From Thozetella sp. PMI_491 (taxonomy: Eukaryota; Ascomycota; Sordariomycetes; Chaetosphaeriales; Chaetosphaeriaceae): a stretch of 64,000 nt of DNA. Location of the stretch: the NCBI GenBank assembly GCA_021432635.1, contig MU270080.1, forward strand, positions 248,001-312,000, read 5' to 3'. Each line of letters begins with the position of its first letter. The first letter of the stretch is position 1. Shown here one piece after another: positions 11,960 through 23,448 of the stretch. The position numbers and the translations under genes are program-made. Under the pieces are notes generated by a model that did no database searches, was not told the DNA's origin, and saw nothing but the letters and a program-made list of their open reading frames with translations.

Positions 11960-12700
11960 GCTTCAGTCTCCTTTTTGGACAAGCTTACCTGTGCGGCCTA
12001 TTATTTTGTAGCCCGTTAACGGCGCGGCATTTAGCGCTACCACTGCGACACGCACAGCTGGAAAAACCGGTGGTGCTGCGGGGGGGAGGTCGCCCGCCGC
12101 GCCTAGCAGCCTCGTACGGGCCCCTGGTGGACTGGTGCCTGGTGTTAGCGCTTCTTTCTAAACCGGCGCGGGAGCGGCTAGTTCGAGGTGCTCCCGCCGC
12201 CCGTTACCGTAGCTGCGCCTTCCTGTCTGCATCCACCACCTCCTTTGTGTTGGGCCTGCTTCTCGCCGTTATACACATTATGGCGCAACGTAGCACCCGC
12301 TGCACCGTAAACTCCTCTTTGACAACAGATCTTCGTAGAAATTCATTGCATGCTATAAAACAATACAGCCTAATCTTGCTTGGCATCTTGATCTAGAAGG
12401 TAGTACTAGCGTTAGTTGTGGGCAACCAAGATGCAGTAGAGTAATGACGAATGTCATATTCCCAGGTGACTGATCAGAGGGGACACAGCTGCACACTTGA
12501 CAGTATCGATGATGGAACCAACTTAGCACCGACCGAAGCTAGAAAGGTCAAGAATGGGATCTGTGCGAAGACGGCTGCCGGCAAACTTATCGGAAGCCCG
12601 GACTCGAGGAAAGTTGTATTGGATGCAGCACTCCTACCGCCTGGTATCATGTCGCAGGAATATGTGCACCGTGGGCAAGGCTCCGTGGTGGCGAGAGCTG
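11960..12700. other. Intergenic, no gene seen
   Basis: This stretch follows the GH79 stop. Reading frames are short and unlike known proteins. The region probably holds the GH79 terminator and then decays into the pseudogene that follows. Confidence 0.5.
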
Positions 12701-13700
12701 ATGACAGTTTGTCTAGCGAGAGATCCGTCCAACCCAGAAGCTGCTTCCCTCATACTCGAACCACTCCTTTCCCTTCACCGTGAGGAACCCACTTGGATGG
12801 CTCGTCAGTTGCCTGACCAGGTCGAAGACATTCCCCTAATATCCGGTGTGCACCATGCCTCTCCTACTGTCTCGCCGACTACGTCTGACTATCACTGCAA
12901 TGCCATCGCAGCCGCAGCAAGTATCGACGATACTGCAGACGAGTCTGACTAGTTCCTCTGCAAATTCTCTGGGTGCGAATCACCCCTTTTCTAAACTCAG
13001 TGCCTCCTCAATTCGCATTCAAGCGTTTACTCTTCCGCACGGCTTCAACACTGCGCGATCAAGGGATGTCTACGGAGCCAAGAGAGAAAGGGTTTCGAGC
13101 GAAAAAAACGAAATGATCCGACATGGGTTAGTTTATGCCTCCCCCGGATATGTCTGCCCTTTCTGCCCAGCCAAAGAGCACAAGTATCCCCTCCCAGACA
13201 ACCTCCAGAGGTGATTTTATAGGGACGGATCTATTACACCTGTAAGATCAGAAGTCATACTAAGTTGGATTATAGACATGTGCGCATCCACCATGTCAAC
13301 GAATATAACGATGATCCCTCATAAGGGATATCCCTCGCCCAGCGCGTCGATAGAAATAAGCGTGGAAAGAGAAGAAGCAGCGCCAACCTGCGATGGGAGC
13401 CTTCCGGGGGCACTTCAATGGGCCCCTGCCATTCAGGATGTTGTAGGCATTGAACGCGTCAGAACAACGGAAACATTCCAATGGCCGCGATGTCGCTAGA
13501 TGCTCCGTTTGGCTTGTGTTCGCTCCTCTACGGGTTCATCATGCACACTCAGACACCTCTGTCGCCATCAGCAAGAACTTTCAAGGACCTCGAGGCACGC
13601 ACGACGTATCAAACGGGTCTCGACGAAACGCCCCATTGAGACTTGCCAACACCAAATCAAGGATTTCACCCCAAGTGCGAGAGCATTAAGATCTGTGGAT
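12700..13700 (+). pseudogene. Broken C2H2 zinc-finger gene
   Basis: Fragments of a fungal C2H2 protein are recognisable on the plus strand. Around 12960-13105 is a first finger region (CKFSGCESPLF, TQCLLNSHSSVYSSA, CAIKGCLRS). Around 13110-13214 is a second (RHGLVYASPGYVCPFCPAKE, HKYPLPDNLQ). A plausible intron at about 13211-13275 then leads into RHVRIHHV, completing a Cys2-His2 finger. A tail RGKRRSSANL follows near 13355. The gene is disabled: stops interrupt the first finger region (TAG at about 12950, TAA at about 12992). A run of A near 13097 shifts the frame before EMIRHG. A stop and frame slip follow the HHV motif near 13320, where relatives read LRDVLAQR. The upstream part (12554-12955) may be its N-terminal region. 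It would have been a nuclear DNA-binding protein. Confidence 0.7.
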
Positions 13701-16240
13701 TTTGCCCCGGACCCTAGAAATGGTACAACTGGTGAGAGTACCAATTAGGTTGGTGCCATTGAAAAGCAATTGACCGCGGTGCACGGCGCAGAACAGGCGC
13801 CACCTAACAGAAGGCCCGAGGCTGGACTCCAAACAAGGACGACGACCTTGACAGCAGGGCTGGATACGGGGGGGATTTCAGCGCCTACCTACGCCCATTG
13901 AGTACCTTGACCTTTATGGGCATCTCGAGTATGTGTGCTACGTGTTATACAAAGGAGTCCCTGACATACCGAATGACCTGCACACATCTGTGGAAGTGAT
14001 TGGTGGTATCTTCTAAATGCCTCGTTGAGATAGCTTAACTACATCTCCTTTTGCCCGTGATCTCCCAGGTGCAGGTACGCTTCAATGAGGCTCCCGGGGA
14101 GAGGGCACAGCGGTCGCCCGGGGCTTAGCCGCCACTTGTACATTAGTGGGATCCTTGGTACGACATTTCGGAGAGCCTTTGACCCGGCAGCCCTTTCTCC
14201 CGAAAGCCCTCTGCAAGAAGGTTTTGGACCTTTCCAAACAAGGCCAAGCTCTGAGGAATTGACACCGGGGTATTGGCGACTGCTTTGTTTAGGCCAACGA
14301 GCGAGCTCCTACATGTCATGCTGAACTTGCATTTTTTAAACTCTCCTGAAAGGTCATCTCAGCGCGATGACCTATGCTGGATCCCCCGATGTTTAGGTCA
14401 GAGCGAGGGGCTAACGTTAGTAGATAGTCCTACACTGGTCTAGAACCGGTGCAATCGAGCCACACCTGTGGCCTTAACAAGCCGCTGTACGGGAAGCAGG
14501 TACCGATCGTGCTCCGTCTGCCCGGTTAGCTGACTCGTTAGGAGCGTGGGTTGTACAGGAAATGGAAAGTGGGTACTGGCGCTCCATCTGCCCGGTTGGC
14601 TGACTCGTACACTGGACATCCTCATGCCTGCTGTCTCTCAGGAGAGTGCTACATGTCTATACTCAGCGCCAAGAAAAAAATCTTTTGATAATTTTTGAAC
14701 TGTTAGTCAGACTTTCGGCGCATTTAGTCCGTCGTGATCGAGAGATTGAATATTCTCTTGGAACTCCGCCGGTAGCTGAAATTTCCTTCAGGGTCTACAG
14801 TATTGGCGTCATGGATGACTGCTATTCGGGCCCTTTAGCGCCGCTTTCTGCGCACGCCCTTCTACTAGGACGGGGTACTCAATCAGACACTTAGGCAGCT
14901 ACATGGAGATTATTTTCCGCGCTAAGGATGATTATGCAACTTGTTGCCCTCGCGGCAAGCGGAGGGTGCGCGGAGGGCAGGCAACTTCCTTGACAAGATC
15001 TAATCCGGCTCCGTTCCAGCGTTGACATGCGCGTCTTGGCTACGGCAACAAGGCCCCTTGTGTCTGCCGTACTGCTTTTAAAAACTGGCACAAAACTTGA
15101 TTCTAGTGGCTAACGCTGAAGCGAGGAACTAAATACATGCCTACGGCTGGATGCTCGACGACTCCGATTCTCAAAAAGCCAGTGTGTGACGTTGAAAAGG
15201 TATACCAGCATAGTAGATGCCCTGCCCATTGGCCCATGGCTATCTGCGCGACGGGAATATCCATGAAAATTCAATAGCGTGAACTAGTTGACAGCCATTA
15301 TGTTGATCCATACCAATGGCTCAGCTCCCCCAGTCCGGCTCCCTTCCCCGTCACCTTGGCTAGCGTCAGTGGCCGAAGGACAGACCGGGGGTCACAGTCC
15401 AATTGCAGATCTAGGTCAATTTCAGAACTTTCCGTCATTTATGAAGATCGTAGCCTACTACCTCGGCTAGTAGTAGTAGCCATTTGTAGGTGGTCGAAGC
15501 CAACGAAGCCGAACTAGGCTTAAGTTGCATTATTACCCGACAGTTCCCTGAGAAGGTGCCTGGTTGGGCGCCTCATATATTCCCCTGCCGCAAACCCTAC
15601 GAAGATCCTCAGTCTAGAGGTAGGTGGCGTCCTCGCCATCATTCTACATTACGAGACCGTCCGGAACTGATCATTTCTCTAGCGAGCCGCTCGCTGAGGA
15701 ACACAAAACCTCTAGATCGATGTTGGACCACTTAAACTTTGGGTAGTTTAGCTCTAGCTTGAGCCCAGCTACGAGCAGCTTAGACCCAGCTCCTACTCCT
15801 TTACCTGGCAGCAAAGGCCCGGAACCCTTGCAGCTCGTTATTTCTTCCGTTCCAAGCATATATCTGCTTGCACATTCCCTCATGCGCATTGGTGTGCTAG
15901 TCACTCTTGGTCACGTATCGAGTTTCCAACGCTACCTTTCGAATTAAGCCGTGTTACTGGACTACCGCCGACGCCATGAGCTTGAATGATCACGCAGGCT
16001 TCCTCGTCCCGGAATGGTGGGTCCGTGAAGAGATGGATGACACCGACACGAGCTTCTGCAGTATTTTACTAGTCAGTGTGCCTCACCAATATTGCTCCTA
16101 GCACCTCGCGAGTTCTACGTGAAGCAAACTGTGCGAAGTGACCTGTTGCATCTTCGGAGAGCACAGCAGCAGGCTCCTATCTTGCGCCCCTGCGTGATAG
16201 AAGCCGAAAAACTAACAACATTCTTAATTAGGGATTCGCA
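13700..16240. other. Gene-poor region with a degenerate direct repeat
   Basis: No intact gene is visible in about 2.5 kb. Frames are short and broken. It contains the 28-bp direct repeat listed separately. The last part should hold the promoter of the 7TM gene at 16241; I see no clear TATA box. Confidence 0.5.
14511..14608. repeat. Two 28-bp direct repeats, 70-bp period
   Basis: Copies at 14511-14538 and 14581-14608 share gctcc(g/a)tctgcccggtt followed by (a/g)gctgactcgt. They differ at only two positions, both G/A transitions. This is a local duplication of unknown origin in gene-poor DNA. Confidence 0.8.
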
Positions 16241-17328
16241 ATGGCAACAGCGGTTTTCACGGCCACCAAAGCCGGAGACCAAACTGCCTCGACATGGAGG
16301 CGATCCCGAAGAGTTACAGTCTACATCGCCTTTATCTGGCTGGAGTGGAGTTCGAATGTGTCCCTAGCGATTGTGACATGGCTGTTTCAACGGGCTTATA
16401 TATCTCCCAGCCTCTGGCTGTACTTGGGTATCGGTAGGTACCCCTGTTTGACCACCTGGGCAGTAATTATCTGACAAATGCGGTGTTAGTCTTCCTGTGG
16501 TGTATTCAGATTCAACTGCTCCTGCAGATTATTATCAACCGACTCTCTCTCCTCATGGTCTCTCGACAGCGTTCCAAACGACTTAAGTGGGGTATTGGAA
16601 TCTTTATTTTTGCAGTTAATATTAGTGTGTTCATCATATGGACTCCTGCGCGTCTGCAAATAAACCCTACATGGATTGCCGTCAACGCAATCTGGGATCG
16701 AATCGAAAAGGCACTCTTTGCTATCGTCGACATCGGCCTCAACATATACTTTGTCTACTTGGTCCGATCGCAGCTGATCAACAATGGCTTAACCAAGTAC
16801 ACCCGTCTATTTCAGGTTAATCTGATAATGATTGGCATATCTTCATCTCTTGATGTGGGTGATTACCATCGATATGGCTGCTAAGGGCGATGCTAAAGTT
16901 GTACTTTCTAGGTTATCATCATTGGCACTATGTCGATGAAGAACTCGCTGGTTTACCTTCAGTTCCACCCAGTTGCGTACCTGCTCAAACTAGCCATCGA
17001 GATGAACATGGCGGACCTCATTGTCAAGGTTGTGAGAGCCACGAACCCTAGAGCACATCTCGACGGCTCCTACTCGAATGGAAGGTTTAGCTACGGAACA
17101 AAAGTTGGCGGGCGACGCACCTCGCATGTTGTCTCGGGTGCGGCGACTGCAGTAGCGACCCACGCAACAGCCACGCGTAAAGGGGACAAAGGAAGTGATG
17201 GAGACCAGGATATTGAACTTGGTGGTATCAAGAAGACCACAGAAACCCATGTGGTGTTCACTAACATGGATTTTGAAGATACGAGCAGGAGCAGCTCTAC
17301 CCGGGAGTTAAGGCACCCAGATGAGTAA
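16241..17328 (+). CDS. Seven-TM integral membrane protein of fungal type
   Basis: Exons 16241-16433, 16490-16854 and 16912-17328 give 324 residues. The chain has several hydrophobic segments: VTVYIAFIWLEW, an SLWLYLGIVFLW region, WGIGIFIFAVNISVFIIW, and IDIGLNIYFVYL-like and VIIIGTMS stretches. These precede a polar cytosolic tail rich in Thr, Ser, Gly and charge (about 230-324). The block WDRIEKALFAIVDIGLNIYF followed by LVRSQL is characteristic of a family of fungal integral membrane proteins with no assigned substrate. I infer a plasma-membrane sensor or receptor-like protein but nothing in the sequence proves signalling. Both introns (56 and 57 nt) are GT-AG. The start ATG sits just before a polar leader with no signal peptide. 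It is isolated from its neighbours by about 1 kb on the right and over 4 kb on the left. Confidence 0.8.
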
Positions 17329-18366
17329 AAGAATCCTAGATTAGAGGTTAGAACCTAGGCTCCCTGTTCTCTCATTCTTCCTATCTCATCGGAACGCAAG
17401 GATATAATTTTCTTCCCTTTTCTCCACAATCTAGGTAGTTCACCGAATGGGTCCCGCCCGGAGCTTTTGATGAATACTGACTTTACATCATTTACCATAC
17501 CGTTTTGATTTATTGAATCGAGACTTCGTCCTAATTCACAGTCCTATATTGAACGAGAGCGTAGGAGAATATGGTCATGGTTAATTATGTTAATTATAGT
17601 GCGAAGTGAGGTGATACGCAAGGGAGTGAGCGGATTCATCTCTCACCTTGCTGCCGGTTGATAAGCATAGATGTGGCAGATAGCGCGCAGTTTCCGGGAA
17701 AAAAGGAAAAAAAAAACCAATGCAGGCTACTCAAAGATTCTAGACTTATGTTAATTGTTTCCATAAGGCCAGATATGCCAATGGCAATATATTGTAGTAG
17801 ATGCAACCCAGGCATCCATACTAGTACAAATTCTCTAGTAAACGGTTACCAGTTGTCTTGTCATAGTCTACCCAATCATTAAACCGATTCGTGCCTAGAC
17901 TCTATACCCTTCCTCGGGGTCTCACTGTCGCTTTTGGTGAAGTTGTAACGCTTCACACTCCATATGATGATGCGTTCAGTCCTGAGGATATCTTCTCGCG
18001 ACAAGACATTGAGCTGGACTTGGTTGCTTCCTGAATCTTGTTCAGCGCCGGGCGAGTGCCAACTCCCTGATGTCCGGGCTGTAACCCGGCTGTTTTTTTT
18101 TTGATATCAATGGCAGCTGCCCGTTGCGAGAATTACTCCTCGGCTGCGACCTGTAGCGCCGTGACGATACCTTACTGCTCCATGTTTTCCGCGCCAGGGG
18201 TCGCAGCGGGGTACAGGCAGCGACTATGATCGAGACGTTGAACTCGGTAGTTGCCCAGATATCTAGATCAAGATCGGTTAAATAATGAATCGACTCCCGT
18301 GCAGACACAGATCTTCTGGTCTTTGAAACATGCCGTGTTGACAAGAAAAGCTATTTTCCATAATAT
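17329..18366. other. Intergenic between convergent 7TM and AAA genes
   Basis: Both flanking genes end here, so this is terminator space. Frames are short and none resembles a known protein. Confidence 0.5.
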
Positions 18367-21300
18367 CTAGGAGCTAGAAAGGCCATAATCCTTCCAAATA
18401 TCGTCATGAGACTTGAAGCAAGCCCCCGCTGAGCAGCGGTAACCACCTGGTTCTTTAATCCACTCGCAGCCCCAGGGGCACAGTCCTGACGCCATCAGCC
18501 GATCCGTGATCTCACTCTCGGATGCTGCCCTAGATCTAGCTTTCTTGAGCTTGGAGCGCTGATTTTGGAGATTCACCCTCATAGTCTCTAGCTTTAGCCT
18601 CATGCCCTCCACTTGCGGCGAGTCTGCACCTGCCGCAGCCAGTGCGGTCTCCGCTTTAGCGATGTCGCTCTCAAGCAGCGCGACCTGGGCGCGCAGAGCT
18701 TCAAGCTCTGTGCGCCGCTTCTTGGCCTGTATCTTTGCCGTCTTTAGCAGAGCCCAGGTCTCATCTGACACCCCGGGCTCGCGAGGTTCGTCCCCTTCAG
18801 GCGGCGCTAGGTTGCAGTCCGGCTCGTCCGTAGCAGTCTTAGGGGCCACTTCGCATTTCACTACGACTTCGGAGGAAGTTGCCGTCACGATGGGAGCCTG
18901 ATCTCCCTGTCTAGTATCTTCATATTCGCCTAGGTCCACAACCCGGGTTGTGGTTTGGCCGCACAGGCTGGTGGAGGCGGCATCGTTAGCGCGCTGTTGC
19001 CTTTCGCTGATCATCCGTCCCATCTCGCTATAGAGGATTGTTTCTGTCACCAGTATGGACGGCGGCTGCGTTGGAGCCCTCATGATTGTGCCGAATATCG
19101 ATTTTGCCAGTGTCTGTACGTCCCGAGCATTGCCCCATGCGGGAAGGACTGCCAGCATCCGGAACAAAAAGAGCACTTTCCGGCTCGGCTGCATAGGGCT
19201 GGTGTCAAGCTTCTGCTCCTGTAGACAGCGAACTAAGAGCTCATAGCAGTGCGTTGGCGAGAGAGGATGGAAGCTAAGGACCTCGGGGAAGCGGCTACCG
19301 AACCCCGAGTTGACAGCTAGCAGCTGGTTGATGTCTTTGTCGTAGCCGGCGAGGATTGTGATGAGTTTGTTCTTGTACTTGTCATGGGTGAGGAGGTTCA
19401 TCATCTCAACCACCGCCTCATGGCCAAATCGGCTGTCGGAGAGACGGTACGCCTCGTCAATGAAGAGCACCTTGCCTAGTGCCTTTTGGAAGACCCTTTG
19501 GGTCTTAGGGCCTGTCTGGCCAACAAACTCGGCTATGAGGTCGGTAGCCGAGCAGTCGGCGACTTCTTTCGTGGCCAACAAGCCCATGTCGTAAAAGACC
19601 TCCCCCATTCGTCGGGCCGTGGTGGTCTTACCCGTTCCTAGGACATAGTTAGTGGCTTGTTTCAAGGGGTGATGTCATATTCCCTTTTGTTACTTACCTG
19701 GTGGCCCTTGGAAAAGGAAGTTAAATGGAACTTGCATGCGAGGGTCGAGGCCTAGCGCTTTGGAATTCTGCACGACTCGTCGGTATCCCTCGAGCTTGTC
19801 GATCAAAGCCTCTGCACCAACGAAATCGCTGAAGATCTGATGGATGTTGGTCTCCGGCCGTTCTGCCCTGTCAAAGTCGAGATCGAAATCTTGGGGCTCC
19901 AGGCGTAGCTGTGCGTCCATATCACAGCTACCCAGGGCCGACAGTCGTTTTTGCTGCTGTGATTTGGCCCGATCGAGTAGGATATCCACCTCGCCGGCGT
20001 TTCCATAGTTTCGGTGGTTCCGCGCCCGCCCAAGTACGCCCATGGCGACCTCCTTAGCATAGTCTGAGGCTGTGAATCCTTGTACCTGGAGCTTGATGTC
20101 TAGGATCTGCCGCATCTCATCGTCCGTGTAGTCTTCAAAGTTGAATGCCGACGATAGAGGAAACCTTCGTCCCAGGGCCGGGTTCACGCTCTGGAACATA
20201 GTCTCCATCCTCTCCTTGTACCCAAGCAGCAACACGCAGCGGTCTTCGCTAGCAGTGCTTTGCACTTCAGCCACAATGGTATCCACCACCGCGGTCTTGT
20301 AAGAATTGCCCGAGCTGGATGTGGACGATTCATCCGTTGCGCCGGAGAGGGCGTAGGCCTCGTCAATAATAAGAACCTTGCCCTGGGCCGATTTGAGGAT
20401 GGCCTTGGTTACGTTCTCTGACTGGCCCAGGAAGCCGCCGATAAAGTCGGATGGGTTCCTGATCATGACTTCCCCATTGCTAAGCAATCCGATATCGACC
20501 AAGATCTGGCCGTAATACGCGGCCACGGTGGTCTTTCCCGTGCCGGGGTTGCCGAGGAATACCTTGTTGAGGGAGCACTCGACGAGAGGCTGCTCTGCCA
20601 GCTCTCGCTCGTAGTTCACCTGCAGCAGGTCAATCATCGCTCGGACTTCCTCCTTGACCTTGGCCAGTCCGATCATTCCCTGCAGGCTCTTCCACGCCTT
20701 GCTGTTTTCCAACGCAGTTGACGGGGGCGGCCCAATGAGATCGGTCTTGGTGAGGAAGAAGTCGTCAACATCCTCCTGTCGTCTTCGGCTCTCGGCTATG
20801 CGGCTGGCCTGGCGCATCAGGATACTAAGGAAGGTATTCTGAACCTGGCGAGCATTGGCAAAACTATCCCGGCCACGCGCACGACCTATACGTCGGATCA
20901 CGATACGCATGTAGAGTCCGGAGGCTCCATCCTCGACACGCATCTTGCCGCTGAACTTCTTCTTGATCAGCTGGACGAGGATCCGATGGAGTTCGCCATC
21001 TTCGTAGTTATCGAACTTGATTTGAAACGGGATGCGGCTCTGCAAACCGGGCGTAGAGCCGAGGAACGACTCCATTGGTTTGGGGCACCCAGCGAAAACA
21101 AAGACCACCTTGCCACGGAGCCGGTCAATCTCACCCGCCAGGTATTCGAGCATCCCGCTACTAGAACCTTGGCCGCTAAGCAGTTGATCCGCTTCATCGA
21201 TGAGAATGACACCACCTGGGCTGTCGTACGACGACGTCTCGACCTTTTCAATAAGCTTCATGCATCCCTCTATGCCACTGTCGGCCAACTGGCTGCCCGA

Positions 21301-23448
21301 GTTCGTCTCATACTGGCTCCCGGGTACAATGTCGAGGGAGGAAAGAAGATTACCATAGAGGGCTGCGACCGTCGTTTTGCCAGTTCCAGGGTTACCCACA
21401 AGAAGGCAGCCGAAGTATTCCTTCTCGAGATCGACCCCCTGACGGCGAGTTGTGTCGACCAGGTTCTTGATTTCCATGAATCGCCTCTTGACGGATTCGA
21501 GCCCGATCATATCCATTAGCTCGTCAAGTACCTCGTTGGACTCCTCTCGCGCCTTCTGTTCTTCCCACTCTTTCTTGGCGGTGGACTCTACCATCGGCCA
21601 CACATCCGGGGCTTGATATTCTTCTTCCTTTTGCTCTGTCTCTTGCGCTTCCTCTTCATCCTTTGTCTCTCCAGTCTCTTTAGAAGATTGATCGTCGGAG
21701 GTAGCAGGAGTAGGTGCCCCATCCGATGACTTGATGTCGCTTCCGCTGTCTGAGCTGGCATCCTTGGCGGTATCATCTGCTGTTCCGGCCTTCGCGGCGG
21801 CGGCATCGTAAAGATCTATCTGGGTGAGGACATTACGAACGTCATCGAGATCTAACTTTGATCTTCTCCAGAGACGGCCCGTAATTCGAGTAACAGCTCG
21901 CTGGATTTCATCCTCCGACCAAGTAGTCTTCCCCATGGCTTCAGGGACGAGGCCCATTTGCGACCAGTCTGAGTATGGATAAAGGACCTCTTCGGCAAAC
22001 CCGTGCCTTACGCGTCTACGCAACATACGTCTGAGCTGCCGCGCATTGATCAGGCCCGTACGGGCCTCGGATTCTGTTTCTTTATCGATTGTGTCGCCGG
22101 AAGGGTTAAGGGTGACGATGTTCGCTGTCCCGACATGAATCTTTTTTATGAGTTTCGTGTTGTCGACATACCCCTTAGGGCGGCAGCATGAGCAGCTAAT
22201 CGTCTCGTCATTTGTCGGAGTGCTGACAATAAGAACAACACGCTCACCCTCTTTCCTTTTCTCTGTCACAGCTTCCCAGAATCGTGCGTAGAAACGAAGG
22301 CCTCGAGTAACGCCGGAGATTCGCTGTGAATCACGAATGTGTAGCAGCACAGGCTGGGTCTCTGTAGTCTTCCCGTCGGTCTTTTCTGACGGGCCAGACT
22401 TCTCATGCAGAGCGTTGAATATAGACGCCACGGCCTTTTGGTTTCTTTCGCGCGATGCTTTGCTTGCGTTGCGCTTGGACTGGACCGCGAAGTAATGCTT
22501 GGCAAGACCGAACTCGGCTTTACGATCTGGTTTGCTGGTGCTCGAAGAGTTGGTATCGTCGGGGCTGCTATCCTCTCGGTCTTGGGCATCGAGTTCTTCG
22601 GCCATGTCCTCCAACTCGTCCAAATCCAACGAGGCGAGAGAAACACGCATCTCTTTTGCTAGATGGACCAAGACCTCATCACAAAACTCCGGGCTACCGC
22701 CCGATTTATACTCAAGGAGCAGGCTTGCCTCGGATGGGCATAGCTCTCCATCATTCCCAGCGATAAATGCTGCCGCTGTAATGTCTAGGAGCTCTGAGAA
22801 AAGGGCTTGAGAGACCTGATAAAGGGAGCTTGGGGCTTCACGCTGAGCGTCCGATTCGGAATTCTCGGCTTCAGAATCTTTCTGATCCACCTCCAAAACG
22901 CGTAGTTTGGCCTGCACAGTATCTAGCTCTGCAGGGGTACGGATATTGAGTCGACAGAGCCACTCGGGAATACGGTAGGCTTTAGATGGTTTGGTTGCCT
23001 CGTCGTCCTCCTCCTTGGTTGTTATCTCAGCTGTCTCTTCAGCTGTCTCCTCGGCTTTCTCTTCAGCTGTCTCCTCGGCTGTCTCTTTGGTTGTCTCTTC
23101 GGTTGTCTCTTCAGCTGTCTCCTCGGCTGTCTCTTTGGTTGTCTCTTCGGTTGTCTCTTCGGCTGTTTCCTTTCTTGTCTCATCTACCATCTCTTCAATT
23201 GCCTCCTCTGTCGTCTTCACACTCGTCTCGATAGCTGTCTCCTCGACTGTCTCGGTCATCCCTTCAGACACTTCTTCGATTTTCTCTTCTATTGTTTCCA
23301 TGGCTGTCGCTTCTGTAGTCTCCTTGGATACCTCTTCGATTGTCTCTTTGGCGATCTTCTCGGCTGTATCCTCAGTCGTCTTCTCTGGTTGCCTTGCTTC
23401 ACCCTCCTCATCAACCAAGTTGATGCTTGATGTTGGCAGACTAGTCAT
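18367..23448 (-). CDS. Giant triple-AAA ATPase (CbbX/SpoVK-like)
   Basis: Two exons (23448-19698 and 19637-18367) give 1,673 residues. The N-terminus is an extreme Thr/Glu/Lys repeat (TKETAEETAEETTEE units, about residues 20-150). Three AAA modules of the CbxX/CfxQ type follow. Walker A GNPGTGKTTVAALYG lies near residue 685 with Walker B LIDEADQL near 748. GNPGTGKTTVAAYYG lies near 964 with IIDEAYAL near 1023. GPPGTGKTTTARRMG near 1250, split by the intron, pairs with FIDEAYRL near 1304. The tail has a coiled coil (about 1550-1610) and a Cys cluster (CPWGCEW, YRCSAGAC), perhaps a small zinc site. AAA proteins of this class remodel other proteins using ATP; the substrate here is unknown. Met15 of the longest frame (23448) is preferred because an MTSLPTSS start avoids a spurious hydrophobic leader. 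The first 14 codons upstream are possible. Confidence 0.88.
23064..23159. repeat. 48-bp coding minisatellite in AAA gene
   Basis: Two virtually perfect 48-bp units (23064-23111 and 23112-23159) inside a longer degenerate tract (about 23030-23340). They encode the 16-residue Thr/Glu/Lys repeat at the N-terminus of the AAA protein. Such tracts change length easily, so alleles may differ. Confidence 0.85.
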
